Shown: positions 1 to 9,151, numbered from the stretch's first letter. The stretch is DNA of 64,000 bases from Lachnospiraceae bacterium (GCA_017527205.1 JAFXQK010000023.1:20449-84448); one strand, 5' to 3'. Notes: generated by a model not told the origin, from the sequence alone. Made by a program: numbers and translations.

Positions 1-1207
1 TTTCCTCCTTGAACTTCTCAACAAAGAGCGGTCTTTCCGGTCTTGGCCCCACCAAGCTCATGTCACCCTTCAGAATGTTAAACAGCTGGGGCAGCTCGTC
101 CAGGCTCGTTTTCCTCATGAGCCTTCCAAACTTTGTCACCCTGGGATCATCCTTCGTCGTCCATGCCTTTTTCTCTTCGGATGGTGCCTGCTGCGCCATA
201 CTTCGGAACTTATACATGAAAAACGGCTTATTGTGAAGTCCCACGCGCTCCTGTTTGAAAATGATCGGTCCGGGGCTTGTCAGCTTTACCATGATGGCAC
301 AAAACAGCATGATCGGCGAAGTGATCAAAATGCCAAACAAGGAGCCAAAAATGTCTGCCATGCGCTTGATAAACGCATTTCCCGTGTTCGTCAACGGAAC
401 ATACCGGATATTGATCACGGGCAATCCCATCAAGTCCTCCGTATAAGGTCTTGTCGGGATCAAGCTGTTGTAATCCGGGATAAACTTCGTATGCACGCCA
501 GACTTTTCACAGATGCCAACGATCTCTCCCAAATAATCATAATCTCGAAGGGAAAGCGTGATCGCAACCTCATCCCAGTCATTTTTCTCCAACATCTCTG
601 GCAAGGCTTCGATTGTCGCCTTAACGGGAACTCCCTTATACAAGGTTCCAACTGGTACGTGGTCATCCAAAAAGCCACTGACGGCATAGCCCCATTGCGG
701 GTTTTCCAAAATCCTGTTTACGTACTCCTCCGCTGCTCTCGAATACCCAACCAAAAGAATGTGTTTGACGTTATATCCTTTTTTCCTGATGGTCTGTAAG
801 CCCCTTCGAAGTAGAATCCTCGAAATGCCCGTCAGAAAACAGTTCAAGACATAAAACAATGCCAGCACGGATCTGGCATAGGGCAGTTCCCGCATCACCA
901 AATAAATCACGATGATCAATGCGGCCATTCCAAAGGTATTCGCCTTGATAATGTCGAAAATCTCAAGTCTGCGGCGAACGGTACGCTTCGGCGTATACAC
1001 TCCGGTCTGATAATATACCAAAACATATCCCGGGATAATAAACACCAACAGTGAGACATAATCCCGAAGCGGCAGGACGCCGGGACCCGGTTCCTTTTGC
1101 AGCACGTAAAACTTTAAGACATAACCCAGAATCAACGAGACAGCCGTGATGATGGCATCAATCACTACCAGCAATCGATTAAAAACTTTCTGATTGTCTT
1201 TTATCAT
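1..1207 (-). CDS. Polyprenyl-phosphate sugar phosphotransferase, exopolysaccharide initiation (partial, C-terminus outside window)
   Basis: The frame is open from an ATG at 1207 to the left edge, about 402 codons. It reads as the exopolysaccharide polyprenyl glycosylphosphotransferase (WbaP/CpsE-like) family, which moves a sugar-1-phosphate onto undecaprenyl phosphate at the cytoplasmic membrane. Several N-terminal membrane segments (first about residues 9-33) are followed by a soluble middle domain with a nucleotide-fold start (HILLVGYSRAAEEY). The catalytic sugar-transferase domain starts near residue 281 with KRMADIFGS and a hydrophobic hairpin. The family motifs KFRSM, TKFGRLMRKTSLDELPQ and GDMSLVGPRPE are all present. 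The ribosome site is weak and a small AAAGCC/GGCTTT hairpin precedes the start. The donor sugar cannot be read from the sequence. Confidence 0.93.
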   Translation of the reverse strand, partial: MIKDNQKVFNRLLVVIDAIITAVSLILGYVLKFYVLQKEPGPGVLPLRDYVSLLVFIIPGYVLVYYQTGVYTPKRTVRRRLEIFDIIKANTFGMAALIIVIYLVMRELPYARSVLALFYVLNCFLTGISRILLRRGLQTIRKKGYNVKHILLVGYSRAAEEYVNRILENPQWGYAVSGFLDDHVPVGTLYKGVPVKATIEALPEMLEKNDWDEVAITLSLRDYDYLGEIVGICEKSGVHTKFIPDYNSLIPTRPYTEDLMGLPVINIRYVPLTNTGNAFIKRMADIFGSLFGILITSPIMLFCAIMVKLTSPGPIIFKQERVGLHNKPFFMYKFRSMAQQAPSEEKKAWTTKDDPRVTKFGRLMRKTSLDELPQLFNILKGDMSLVGPRPERPLFVEKFKEE

Positions 1208-1367
1208 ATTCTGCCTGAAAGCCGCTTGTGGCTTTCTTCCTCACGAACAGAGATTCCATTACGCTTACTTACCATTCTTATTATAAGACAGGCCCAGTCA
1301 ATACGCAATTTAAGAATTTATGAAGATAATTCTTAAGGGAAATTAAGAATTAGAGAACTTTTCGAGA

Positions 1368-1655
1368 TCATGAAATCCGTACTCCTTCATTGCTTTGCCG
1401 AAGTAATAAAACACATTTTTCCTCTGCCGACATTTCATCGTTCCGCAATATTTCCATGCACTTGTCAAAGGATCCATCTTCATCATCAGGATGATACAAA
1501 ACGCTGTTAATTACAATCACCCGAGCCACGTTAAACATGTTATCAAACGGCGATCCAAGAAGTCCCACGCTGCCAGTCAGTCCCTCTATATGCTTTTCCA
1601 GCCTTTCGATCGCCTCAAAAGCCCTGATCAATAATATCATGCTTTCCTTATTCAT
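1368..1655 (-). CDS. Hypothetical protein, 95 aa
   Basis: A small acidic protein I do not recognise. It starts with ATG at 1655, preceded by AGGAGG at good spacing, which supports it as a real gene. The first half is amphipathic and leucine/isoleucine-rich (SMILLIRAFEAIERLEKHIEG). The middle contains a short hydrophobic stretch (NVARVIVINSVLYHP) and an acidic DDEDGSFD segment. There is no signal peptide, transmembrane helix or metal motif. It stands alone between the sugar transferase and the BlaI-like regulator, on the same strand as both, with a long gap before the latter. No function is assigned. Confidence 0.6.
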   Translation of the reverse strand: MNKESMILLIRAFEAIERLEKHIEGLTGSVGLLGSPFDNMFNVARVIVINSVLYHPDDEDGSFDKCMEILRNDEMSAEEKCVLLLRQSNEGVRIS

Positions 1656-2024
1656 TTCCTTTTCCCTCCTAACATGGCATCCGCTTATGTCGAAGAACGT
1701 CGCAACAATAAAATTCCATGAGCTCGAGCAGTAATTACTTCTATTTAGCTTACATCCTTTTTATCGTAATTATACCAGACGCCTCCCGTTCTTACAATCC
1801 TTGAAGAAGTTCTTAACGTGCCATCATCCCTCTTCGGCATCTTTCCAAGCTACGTCATGGTTTTTTCTTCACCGTTTCTTTTCCAGGCGTACAGCCTCCT
1901 TTATTGGAGTGTGCTTAGAATATTTGTGCGTCTCCATAAAGTCAAAAATCCGATGCCATCACGGCATCGGATTTCAGTACGGCATGAAATGGCGCATGAC
2001 TTTTCACTTAATTTGCCTTGCCCA
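1656..2024. other. Intergenic stretch, 369 bp
   Basis: There is no convincing gene. Short open frames on the plus strand are antisense to the regulator and lack ribosome sites. The only clear element is the terminator hairpin at 1941-1974 that ends the BlaI-like gene. The part nearest the 95-aa gene is A+T-rich and may hold its promoter, but no good -35/-10 pair is evident. Confidence 0.5.
1941..1974 (-). terminator. Intrinsic terminator of the BlaI-like regulator
   Basis: A perfect 12-bp stem (AAATCCGATGCC at 1946-1957 with its complement at 1963-1974) and a 5-base loop are followed on the minus strand by TTTTT-GAC. It lies 51 bases after the regulator stop codon. Confidence 0.85.
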
Positions 2025-2426
2025 TTACTTTCCGCTTTTCTTGCTTGCTTTCACTGCATTCTTTTCGTCAAGGTACTTCTGGACGTCATTCAATACCTTC
2101 TTAGACGGCTTACCGTCCTTGTTCACAAATACGTCGAGAACCGTCGTCAAAAGTTTATTACCCGTTGCCTCAGGCAAAATCTCCTTTAATACTTCCATGA
2201 CATACTCATTCTGGCTAAAGCAAGCCTCATAGGTTCTGCCATATCTTACCTCCTCGTTTGATACGCGGATGGCTCCCTTGGAAATCATGCTATTTAAAAT
2301 CAAATGAACGGAAGACGGATTCCAGTTGCGTCCCTCCGTGCCCTTGAGAATCTCCGCTCTCGTCAACGGTCTCGTCTCATTCCATAATAGTTGCATGATC
2401 TTGTACTCATTTTCTGATATACGCAT
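2025..2426 (-). CDS. BlaI/MecI/CopY-family transcriptional repressor
   Basis: A winged-helix repressor of the penicillinase-repressor family. The N-terminal domain shows the family pattern ISENEYKIMQLLWN followed by PLTRAEILKG and NPSSVHLILNSMISKGAI, which corresponds to the recognition helix and wing. The C-terminal part (EVLKEILPEATGNKLLTTVLD) matches the dimerisation region. In the family, sensor-triggered cleavage relieves repression, but no BlaR/MecR-type sensor protease is nearby. The ATG at 2426 is chosen because GTGGAGG sits seven bases upstream; an ATG eleven codons earlier lacks a ribosome site. It is divergent from the ABC-cNMP exporter, and a 12-bp palindrome at 2566-2577 lies over that gene's probable -35. 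It therefore probably controls the exporter. Confidence 0.85.
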   Translation of the reverse strand: MRISENEYKIMQLLWNETRPLTRAEILKGTEGRNWNPSSVHLILNSMISKGAIRVSNEEVRYGRTYEACFSQNEYVMEVLKEILPEATGNKLLTTVLDVFVNKDGKPSKKVLNDVQKYLDEKNAVKASKKSGK

Positions 2427-2565
2427 GTTCATTCCTCCACTTTCTTTTGGTTTGATCATTTTATGGTCATCATCATATCATATTATCATTAACATTGCAA
2501 CATTTATTTTTAAAATTCTCCATGCTCGAAAACGAGTTCAGAAATTTCCAATATTATTTGAAGAT

Positions 2566-2600
2566 TTTACTAGTAAATCCCTGCGTAAACACGTTATACT
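2566..2600 (+). promoter_or_regulatory. Candidate promoter and repressor operator before the ABC-cNMP gene
   Basis: The perfect palindrome TTTACTAGTAAA (2566-2577) resembles the TACA-n-TGTA half-site layout of BlaI/CopY operators. It overlaps the hexamer 17 bases upstream of TATACT (2595-2600), a good -10. The -35 itself is poor, so the promoter call is moderate. The operator role is inferred from position and from the divergent BlaI-like gene. Confidence 0.45.
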
Positions 2601-2663
2601 AGGGGTAGCGGGGTTCCAGGGAATCCCACACATCTGAAAAAAGACTAAAAGGGACAGTCAGAC

Positions 2664-4868
2664 ATGAAAGAATTAAAAGAATTCCTATCCGCAATAAAAA
2701 AATTTCATCTACATAACAAAGGCTATGCCTTTGCCTCATACTCCTTTGGCTTAATCGACATCGCTTTCACCAGCATTATGTCGCTGGCCATGAAATATCT
2801 TCTGGACAATGCCATGGAACCCGGAGACGAAGCTCTGCTGCTGAAAGTGATCCTGTTCATGCTTTTCGGAATCCTTTTGGCCAAATGCAGCGACATTCTC
2901 CGTCGCTACATGACCGCCGTCTTCTCTTCGAGAACGGTGACGGACTCACGCCGCCGCTGCTTTATGCACCTCCAGGAGCTTTCCCTGCGGGATTTTTCCG
3001 ACCTGCAGGTAAGCTATCTCATCGGTCGATTTGCCACGGACATGGGTGCCGTCCAGACCCTGACTAGCGTGACGATTCCCTCCTTTGTGACAGGAATCGC
3101 GCGAATGATCATCAGCTTCATCCTCATCTTCCTTTTGGATTTCCGGCTTGCCCTCATCAGCATCGGTGTTTTGCTCTTTAGTACCGCAGTGCTCATCGTC
3201 CTGGGGCGGAAATCCCGCGATGCAGTCAAGGCACTCAAGGACCAGGCCGGCCTACTCACTAACATGCTCATGGAGAATGCCTATAACCAGCCTTCCATCA
3301 AAGCCTTCGACCTGCAGGAAGCTTCTTTGGCCAACTACGAACGTGAAAACAAAAAGCAGGAAGAGCTCTCTCTTCGCTCCATGTTCACCAATGGTTGTCT
3401 GACTGTTGCCTCCGGCGGATTGATCGAGGTCTTTAGCATTTTGATCATCTGCCTTTGCGCCTTTTGGATTTTCAACGGCTCCATGACGGTCGGCACGCTT
3501 GTCTCCTTTAACAGCCTTTTCTCCACGCTCAGCTCGGCGGTCTTCGCGCTCATTGCCACGATTCCGTCGCTTGTGGAATGCAAGGTCTGCATACATAATC
3601 TTGAATTATTCTTTGCAAAAAAACCGGGCATCATCACAGACAAGAATGCAGTGGCCGTCCCCGATCCCTTGATGGAGCTGTCCATGGACCACCTCACCTT
3701 TGGCTATGACCCGGAAAAACCGGTTTTGAAGAACATTCAGCTGACGGTTCCTGCCGGAAAGTCCATTGCCATCGTCGGACCAAGCGGCAGCGGAAAAAGT
3801 ACAATTGCCAGCCTTCTCATGCGTTTTTATGATCCTGACGAAGGAGCGGTCATGGCAGACGATAAGGATTATAAGCAGTTAGATCTGCGCTCTCTGCACA
3901 AGGTCGTCGGCATCGTTCCTCAGGAGACGATTTTCTTTAATGATACCATCGCAAATAACCTTTTGGTCGCCAGGCCGAATGCCACCTACGGCGAAATTGT
4001 CGAAGCAGCAAAGGCTGCCGCCGCAGACTTTATTCTAAGCCTGCCCGGAGGCTTTTCCTGTCAGGTGCAAAATGGCGGGAAATCCTTATCCGGCGGACAA
4101 AGGCAGCGCTTATCCCTTGCACGAGCCCTTTTAAGGAACCCGCGCTTCCTCATTCTCGACGAAGCGACCGCTTCACTGGATCCTGCCGCCGAGCGCGCCG
4201 TAAACGATGCCATTTTGCGTCTTCACGGCCTCGGCACCGCCATCGTCAACGTCACGCACAGGCTTTCGGTCATCTCGGGCTACGACTACATTTATGTCCT
4301 CTCTGAAGGGCGCATCGCCGAAAGCGGCACGCATGCTTCTCTCATGGCGCGGAAGGGAATCTATGCACAGCTTTTTGAAAAGCAAAGCGGCTTTACAGTC
4401 ACCGATGACATGTCCAGCGCCACCATTACGCCGGAAAGACTTTCCAAGATCGATCTTTTCAGCGAATTCCCCGTAAATTCCCTGGCCGAGCTCTGCGACA
4501 GCTTTAGTTCGGCCAATTACCCTGCATCAAGCACGATCATTACCGAGGGCGACGAGGGCGACCTGTTCTATATCATCGTTCGCGGACGCGTTGAGATTCT
4601 AAAGAGAATCGACGATCAGGATACTCGCGTCAAAATTCTTGAGGACGGCGACTTTTTTGGCGAGATTGCCCTGTTGTCAAACGTTCCCCGCACGGCCACG
4701 GTACGCACGGTGGAACCTACGCTTCTGATCTCCCTGAAGCGCTCCCGCTTCCTAGAGCTCGCCGGCTCCGTGCCCGGCATGCATGACAAGCTCGAAAAGA
4801 CCATGGGCATCCGCCTTGGAGAACTCACTGAGCTCAGCCGACAAAAGCACTCCGAATCGCAGGCCTAG
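2664..4868 (+). CDS. ABC exporter half-transporter with C-terminal cyclic-nucleotide-binding domain
   Basis: A 734-aa fusion. Residues 1-320 form a type I exporter membrane domain with about six helices. The nucleotide-binding domain has Walker A GPSGSGKST (about 372-380), the Q-loop in GIVPQETIF, signature LSGGQRQRL (about 475) and Walker B FLILDEATASLD (about 494), so it should be ATPase-competent and dimeric. From about residue 598 a CRP-type cNMP-binding domain follows, with the phosphate-binding cassette FGEIALLSNVPRTATV intact. The family exports lipids, peptides or drugs; the substrate here is unknown. The cNMP domain suggests allosteric control by a nucleotide ligand, which is uncommon for an exporter. 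It is transcribed alone, divergent from the BlaI-like repressor. The ribosome site is only moderate (AAGGGAC). Confidence 0.93.
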   Translation: MKELKEFLSAIKKFHLHNKGYAFASYSFGLIDIAFTSIMSLAMKYLLDNAMEPGDEALLLKVILFMLFGILLAKCSDILRRYMTAVFSSRTVTDSRRRCFMHLQELSLRDFSDLQVSYLIGRFATDMGAVQTLTSVTIPSFVTGIARMIISFILIFLLDFRLALISIGVLLFSTAVLIVLGRKSRDAVKALKDQAGLLTNMLMENAYNQPSIKAFDLQEASLANYERENKKQEELSLRSMFTNGCLTVASGGLIEVFSILIICLCAFWIFNGSMTVGTLVSFNSLFSTLSSAVFALIATIPSLVECKVCIHNLELFFAKKPGIITDKNAVAVPDPLMELSMDHLTFGYDPEKPVLKNIQLTVPAGKSIAIVGPSGSGKSTIASLLMRFYDPDEGAVMADDKDYKQLDLRSLHKVVGIVPQETIFFNDTIANNLLVARPNATYGEIVEAAKAAAADFILSLPGGFSCQVQNGGKSLSGGQRQRLSLARALLRNPRFLILDEATASLDPAAERAVNDAILRLHGLGTAIVNVTHRLSVISGYDYIYVLSEGRIAESGTHASLMARKGIYAQLFEKQSGFTVTDDMSSATITPERLSKIDLFSEFPVNSLAELCDSFSSANYPASSTIITEGDEGDLFYIIVRGRVEILKRIDDQDTRVKILEDGDFFGEIALLSNVPRTATVRTVEPTLLISLKRSRFLELAGSVPGMHDKLEKTMGIRLGELTELSRQKHSESQA

Positions 4869-4881
4869 CCCTCTAGTTTAC

Positions 4882-5457
4882 CTAATGAACCAATTTCAGA
4901 CCAAACTCCCTCCATGTCCAGACCCTCGTGTTTCCCGAGCGGTCCGTGACGTTTAGGTAGCTCCCCTCTCCCGAGGAAATGTCCGTGATCTCATACTCGA
5001 TCTGCGAGGACATCCAGATGGCCCGTATTTTCGACTCCCGCTTTGGCTCATATTGATAAATAAAAATATGTTGTTTCAGCGCCTTGTCATTTTTCTCGAC
5101 CCAGAAGGGCATGTGTTCTCCGTAGCTTCCGTGTTTCCAGACGAGAAGAATCAGTTCCTCCTTCCCATCCCTGTCAATATCCTTGATTACAAGGTCTTGG
5201 ACGAACCAATCCCTCTGCGTCCTCCAGGCGACGCTTCCGTCCTTCCCGCCTTCTCGCAGCGTGATTCCTCGGCCCTTTAGCGTGACATAGCCCTCTTCAA
5301 ACGCAAGGTCATCCGTATTCCACGTAATCCACCTCGGCAAAAAGAAACCATACCACCATAAAAGGCAGGTGGCGACGATTCCAATCGCCACCACCCCAAT
5401 ACTGATCAATATGATTTTTAGGATTTTTCTACTCTTCCTACTCCCATTCATATTCAT
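4882..5457 (-). CDS. Membrane-anchored protein with an FG-GAP-like calcium-type motif
   Basis: About 191 aa from ATG at 5457. A basic N-terminus (SRKSRKILK) precedes one transmembrane helix (about 13-36), then an extracellular-type beta-rich domain. The segment VIKDIDRDGKEELILLVW has the D-x-D-x-D-G-x-x-E pattern of FG-GAP/VCBS repeats, which often bind calcium. I do not recognise the family beyond that. It overlaps the 3' end of the DUF3160 gene by 20 bases in another frame (stop at 5438), and GGAAAGATA precedes the ATG, so translation is probably coupled. It is the third gene of the sigma factor/DUF3160 operon and is likely a surface partner of the DUF3160 protein. Confidence 0.7.
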   Translation of the reverse strand: MNMNGSRKSRKILKIILISIGVVAIGIVATCLLWWYGFFLPRWITWNTDDLAFEEGYVTLKGRGITLREGGKDGSVAWRTQRDWFVQDLVIKDIDRDGKEELILLVWKHGSYGEHMPFWVEKNDKALKQHIFIYQYEPKRESKIRAIWMSSQIEYEITDISSGEGSYLNVTDRSGNTRVWTWREFGLKLVH

Positions 5458-7774
5458 TATCTTTCCAATAATTCCTGTAGGAATCCGTCCATTCAGGGCC
5501 TGCAATGCTCTCCCAATGATACATGTCATCGTCGCCCATCTGCATGCCAAGCTTAATGCGCCACTCCTTATCCGTCAGCCTGTCAGAGATCGGCTGTACG
5601 AACTGATAATAATTGAACACGCCGCCAATGCCAATGTGCAGCTCCCCGTCGATCGGGAAGATCACGTAGATTCTGGCCGCGCCGCCGATGGCTTCCTCCA
5701 GACAAACACCGTTGGGATCCGTTGCAACGTCAGCCACGATTGCCATCGGGAACTCTGCCGCATCGGCATAGCGATTATTTGCCTCATCCTTGACGGTTTC
5801 ATACCAGAGATGTTCCAGCGCTCCGCCATACTCTCGGATGAAATCATATTCCTCGTCCGTCAGCGTCTCATTTTGAAGCTCCTTCACGGACATGTCGCGC
5901 AGTCTCTTCGCCATTTCTCCAAGCCTTACGAGGCCTTCCTTCTCCTCAGCTCCAAGATATCCTCGCTTTTCCAAGCCTTCTATCGTTGTCTTGGTCAGTG
6001 CATAGAGTCTTGCATAAAGCTCTGGCTGCGGCTCCACGTAACCTCTGTCATCATATTCATCAATGTCAGCGCCGCCCATTTCCGCCATCATCTGCTTAGC
6101 GTAGAGGATCGTATCATGCTTGAGCTCCGTCCAGCTTCCAAGGAAGCCCTCGATACTCTTTTTCTGCCAGTTTTCATTCGTCATGAAGGAAGGATATCCC
6201 TCCCCCTTCTTCTCCAGAAGCGGCAACAGGGTATATAACCAACCGCCATACAGAGAGGAGGACCAATAATCCGTGAGCTTTTGAACCTTACTGCGAACCA
6301 GCTGCATCTGCTCCAGGAAATTCGGGAACCGGTCATTGCCCTTCTCGATCAGGAGTTCCAGTGCAAGGTCGCTGCCAAACGCAGCCGCCACGTCAAGTCC
6401 GTCAGGAAGCATTCTCTTGCTTGCATCAGCCGCTTCGTCAACCTGATTATAGGTGAGCTGCGTAAATACGGCAGCGTCCAGCGTAAAGCGTTGTCCCATA
6501 AAGCGGAAGCCCTTCGCTTCCTCACGTCTGTCCGTCTTTTCGGAGGATTCCTCAAAGACCACGGAATTGATCTGCGGTGCACGAAGCTCATAAATGCCGT
6601 CAAGATACTTCTGGAAGGCGCCTTGATTTCCAATCAGATCCTTCACCGTTGCCGCCTCGCCATAGGCCTTGTCGATCACGGGAAGGTATTCGTAAAAGGT
6701 AAGGTCATCACTCTGCCCCACAAAGAATGCCGTTACGTCGTAAATGTCGCCCCATTCCTTTTTGCCTGCCTCATCCTCCTTCAAGGCCAGCGTCAAAAGC
6801 AGCGCACAGCGATTCATGGTTTCAGAGGATTGCGCGTAATTTAAGTGTCCATAGAGCATCATTGCACGGAAATACCGTTCCAGCTGCGCATCACCGTCAT
6901 AATAACCTCTGGGCTTATATTGGGAATAATCCTCATAGTTATCCATGATCAGTGACCAGGCAATTCCCTTCGCCGCCATGATTTTCTCAAGCTCTTCCTC
7001 CACGACGTCCTTCACGTAATCCGGTACCTGTTCCTTCATTTCCAGCAACCTGGACGCAATGCTAAAGTAAGCAACGTTCAGCTTCGCAGCTTCCTCCCAT
7101 TCGCTCCCCTTTAGCGTTTCATACTGCTTCCTGGAGTCCTCCAGCATCCTGGAGGTCATTCTTTCGACGGCGCCATAAAGAGACTGCTTTTCCGTCTTCT
7201 TTTGCAGCATCGCAAAATAGAGGTGATAGGTGTGCATCATCGAATCCGAGGTAATAAAGCTTGGAACCAGTCCATAGCGATTGCCTTCGTAGATATCAAA
7301 AAATTCTGCACTCTGGCCTTCTACGACGACAAAGTTATTTTCTGCCAGCTTCGCCTTTTGATCCTTGTACAAATAATATCTGTCCACGTCCTTTACGTTG
7401 CTAAGGTCTGCATTGGCCTGATATGCCGCAACCGAAGGACGATAGGAAACCTGCGTGTCGTCATAATCAACGTAAAAGGCAACCTTTTCCAGCGCTGCGC
7501 CCTGTCCTCCCGCGCTTTGCTTTCCGCTCGGATTCTCCTTGGATGACTCCGTGCTCTTTGCAAATAAGGATGCATCCACACCATCGCCATCAGAGGCTGG
7601 ATTCATCCTGCTGACAACGATTCCGACGGTAATGGCCACCGCCGCAGCCAGTCCTGCCGCGACTGCCACCCATCCATTCCAATTTCGTTTTTTCTTTTTG
7701 GGACTCTTCGCCGCATTATTGATATACTTTTCATCAATGTCGCCGACGGCATCTAACAAATCATGCTCATTCAT
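5438..7774 (-). CDS. Membrane-anchored DUF3160 protein with anti-sigma-like N-terminus
   Basis: A 778-aa protein. Residues 1-30 (MNEHDLLDAVGDIDEKYIN...) look like the short cytoplasmic head seen at the start of anti-sigma-type proteins in sigma/anti-sigma pairs of Lachnospiraceae. A single transmembrane helix follows (about 35-56), then a Ser/Gly-rich linker. The large extracellular domain matches DUF3160, including SFITSDSMMHTYHLYF and the conserved C-terminal segment GVCLEEAIGGAARIYVIFP. The function of DUF3160 is not established. The start overlaps the sigma factor stop by four bases (ATGA), the usual arrangement for a cognate anti-sigma factor. I infer that it senses an envelope signal and restrains the sigma factor. 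Confidence 0.88.
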   Translation of the reverse strand: MNEHDLLDAVGDIDEKYINNAAKSPKKKKRNWNGWVAVAAGLAAAVAITVGIVVSRMNPASDGDGVDASLFAKSTESSKENPSGKQSAGGQGAALEKVAFYVDYDDTQVSYRPSVAAYQANADLSNVKDVDRYYLYKDQKAKLAENNFVVVEGQSAEFFDIYEGNRYGLVPSFITSDSMMHTYHLYFAMLQKKTEKQSLYGAVERMTSRMLEDSRKQYETLKGSEWEEAAKLNVAYFSIASRLLEMKEQVPDYVKDVVEEELEKIMAAKGIAWSLIMDNYEDYSQYKPRGYYDGDAQLERYFRAMMLYGHLNYAQSSETMNRCALLLTLALKEDEAGKKEWGDIYDVTAFFVGQSDDLTFYEYLPVIDKAYGEAATVKDLIGNQGAFQKYLDGIYELRAPQINSVVFEESSEKTDRREEAKGFRFMGQRFTLDAAVFTQLTYNQVDEAADASKRMLPDGLDVAAAFGSDLALELLIEKGNDRFPNFLEQMQLVRSKVQKLTDYWSSSLYGGWLYTLLPLLEKKGEGYPSFMTNENWQKKSIEGFLGSWTELKHDTILYAKQMMAEMGGADIDEYDDRGYVEPQPELYARLYALTKTTIEGLEKRGYLGAEEKEGLVRLGEMAKRLRDMSVKELQNETLTDEEYDFIREYGGALEHLWYETVKDEANNRYADAAEFPMAIVADVATDPNGVCLEEAIGGAARIYVIFPIDGELHIGIGGVFNYYQFVQPISDRLTDKEWRIKLGMQMGDDDMYHWESIAGPEWTDSYRNYWKDNEYEWE

Positions 7775-8331
7775 ACCTCGTAACCTCCTTTCTCCAAATG
7801 CTCCTTCAGCTCTGCCCTCATGCGAAACAACGTGGTCTTGACCTTACTCTGAGAAAAGCCATACGCCTTTGCAATCTCAGCAATGGGTTCAAAATACCAA
7901 TATCTTCTGACAAACATGTTTTGTTGTTCCTCTGAGCAGGTCTTCAGGAAATCATTGATGAGACCACTCAGGCACTTTGCTTCGATCTCTGCCTCCGTAT
8001 TCTGATTTCCGGGAAGACATTCCTGCATCTCCTGCGTAAGCTCGCAATACAGGGCTTGTCTTTTCTGCCGGTGGCTCAGTCGATACGAATCAAGCGCAAT
8101 GTGCCTGATGATTCTGCCGACAAACGCAAATAAATAATCCCTCGGCTCATAGGGCGGTATGGATCCCCAGGTTTCAAAATAGGCGCTGTTTTCACATTCC
8201 TTCGCCGTCTCCAGGTCATCCACAATCCGAAATGCTATATTTCTGAGTCTGGTACCGTATTTTATCGCTGTTTGGTTTATGGCATCTTCGTTTCTCGATA
8301 AGTAGAGCTCTACAATTTCATTATCATTCAC
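7771..8331 (-). CDS. ECF-type RNA polymerase sigma factor
   Basis: A 186-aa sigma-70 family protein. Region 2 covers about residues 20-85 (ETAKECENSAYFETW, FAFVGRIIRHIALDSYR), and region 4 is the C-terminal helix-turn-helix PIAEIAKAYGFSQSKVKTTLFRMRAELKE. There is no region 1 or 3, as expected for extracytoplasmic-function sigma factors. The start is GTG at 8331 with GGGAGG nine bases upstream. It is first in an operon with the DUF3160 membrane protein (four-base overlap), which is its likely regulator. ECF sigma factors usually activate their own promoter, but no obvious -35/-10 of that type could be picked out upstream. Confidence 0.93.
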   Translation of the reverse strand: MNDNEIVELYLSRNEDAINQTAIKYGTRLRNIAFRIVDDLETAKECENSAYFETWGSIPPYEPRDYLFAFVGRIIRHIALDSYRLSHRQKRQALYCELTQEMQECLPGNQNTEAEIEAKCLSGLINDFLKTCSEEQQNMFVRRYWYFEPIAEIAKAYGFSQSKVKTTLFRMRAELKEHLEKGGYEV

Positions 8332-8455
8332 GAACCGCTTCCTCCCCTCAGCTTTTTAAGGCCTTCACCCTATATAGCAATGTTTTGCGCCAAATGGTTA
8401 CAAGATATTTTTCAAATTTCATTTTTAGTTGAATGACAAACTAACTTCCGGTTTC

Positions 8456-9151
8456 CTAGGAATTCATTTTTGCAAGGCGTTCCATAATGGCATCTGCTGC
8501 TTCCAGACATTTTAAGGATGCACTTTGCAGCTCGGCATAAAAACCCTCCGCGCCATCGGCAAGACCGTCTGACACAGCCTTTAGCAACAGGCAGGGCACG
8601 CCGTTCGCCTCACAGGTAAGAACAATTCCGGCAGATTCCATGTCACAGATGTCACCCTCAAAGGTGTCATGAAGATATTTTTTCTCCTCTGCCGTACTGA
8701 TGAATTTATCCCCGGAACAGCAGGTTGCCAGGGAAAGGCCCTCCATGACGGAAAGGGCATTCTTTACCAAGCTCTCCGAGGTCTTTAGGAAGATGGAGTC
8801 ATGTCCATCCACCTGTCCAACCGCAAGATCCATAAACTCTGAGCAGTCATATTTATAATGTACGACGCGATCAACAAGGCAGATCTTATGCTTTTTCATA
8901 TCTGTCGTAAGTCCACCCACCACGCCAAAGTTCACGATGTTGCTCACGTCATATTTCGCCACAAGATACTGTACGCCCGCCGCAGCAGCAATTTCACCCA
9001 TGCCCGCCTTCAGGATATAGACGTCTAAGGCCTCCCGTTCCACCAAAAACAACGAAAACCCCGGAGGTGATTCTAATTTCTTCCAATTTTGATAATGCAA
9101 AAAAATGGCATCCATCTCGATGGCAACAATCAATCCTACTTTCATTTTCAT
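8456..9151 (-). CDS. 5'-methylthioadenosine/S-adenosylhomocysteine nucleosidase-like protein
   Basis: About 231 aa, a nucleoside phosphorylase/nucleosidase fold (PNP/UDP family). It begins KVGLIVAIEMDA, typical of MTA/SAH nucleosidase, which hydrolyses the glycosidic bond of MTA or SAH in methyl-group recycling. Visible family residues are NFGVVGGL (substrate pocket), CDMESAG near residue 168 (ribose-binding Met-Glu) and KAVSDGLAD near 194 (catalytic Asp). It is more divergent than standard MtnN, so another nucleoside substrate is possible. The ATG at 9151 is chosen because AAGGAGGG stands seven bases upstream. The aldo/keto reductase gene ends 59 bases earlier on the same strand, so the two may be cotranscribed. 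Confidence 0.82.
   Translation of the reverse strand: MKMKVGLIVAIEMDAIFLHYQNWKKLESPPGFSLFLVEREALDVYILKAGMGEIAAAAGVQYLVAKYDVSNIVNFGVVGGLTTDMKKHKICLVDRVVHYKYDCSEFMDLAVGQVDGHDSIFLKTSESLVKNALSVMEGLSLATCCSGDKFISTAEEKKYLHDTFEGDICDMESAGIVLTCEANGVPCLLLKAVSDGLADGAEGFYAELQSASLKCLEAADAIMERLAKMNS

Noticed and set aside
5369..6238. Open frame on the plus strand opposite the DUF3160 gene
   Set aside because: It is antisense to conserved DUF3160 coding sequence, without a ribosome site.
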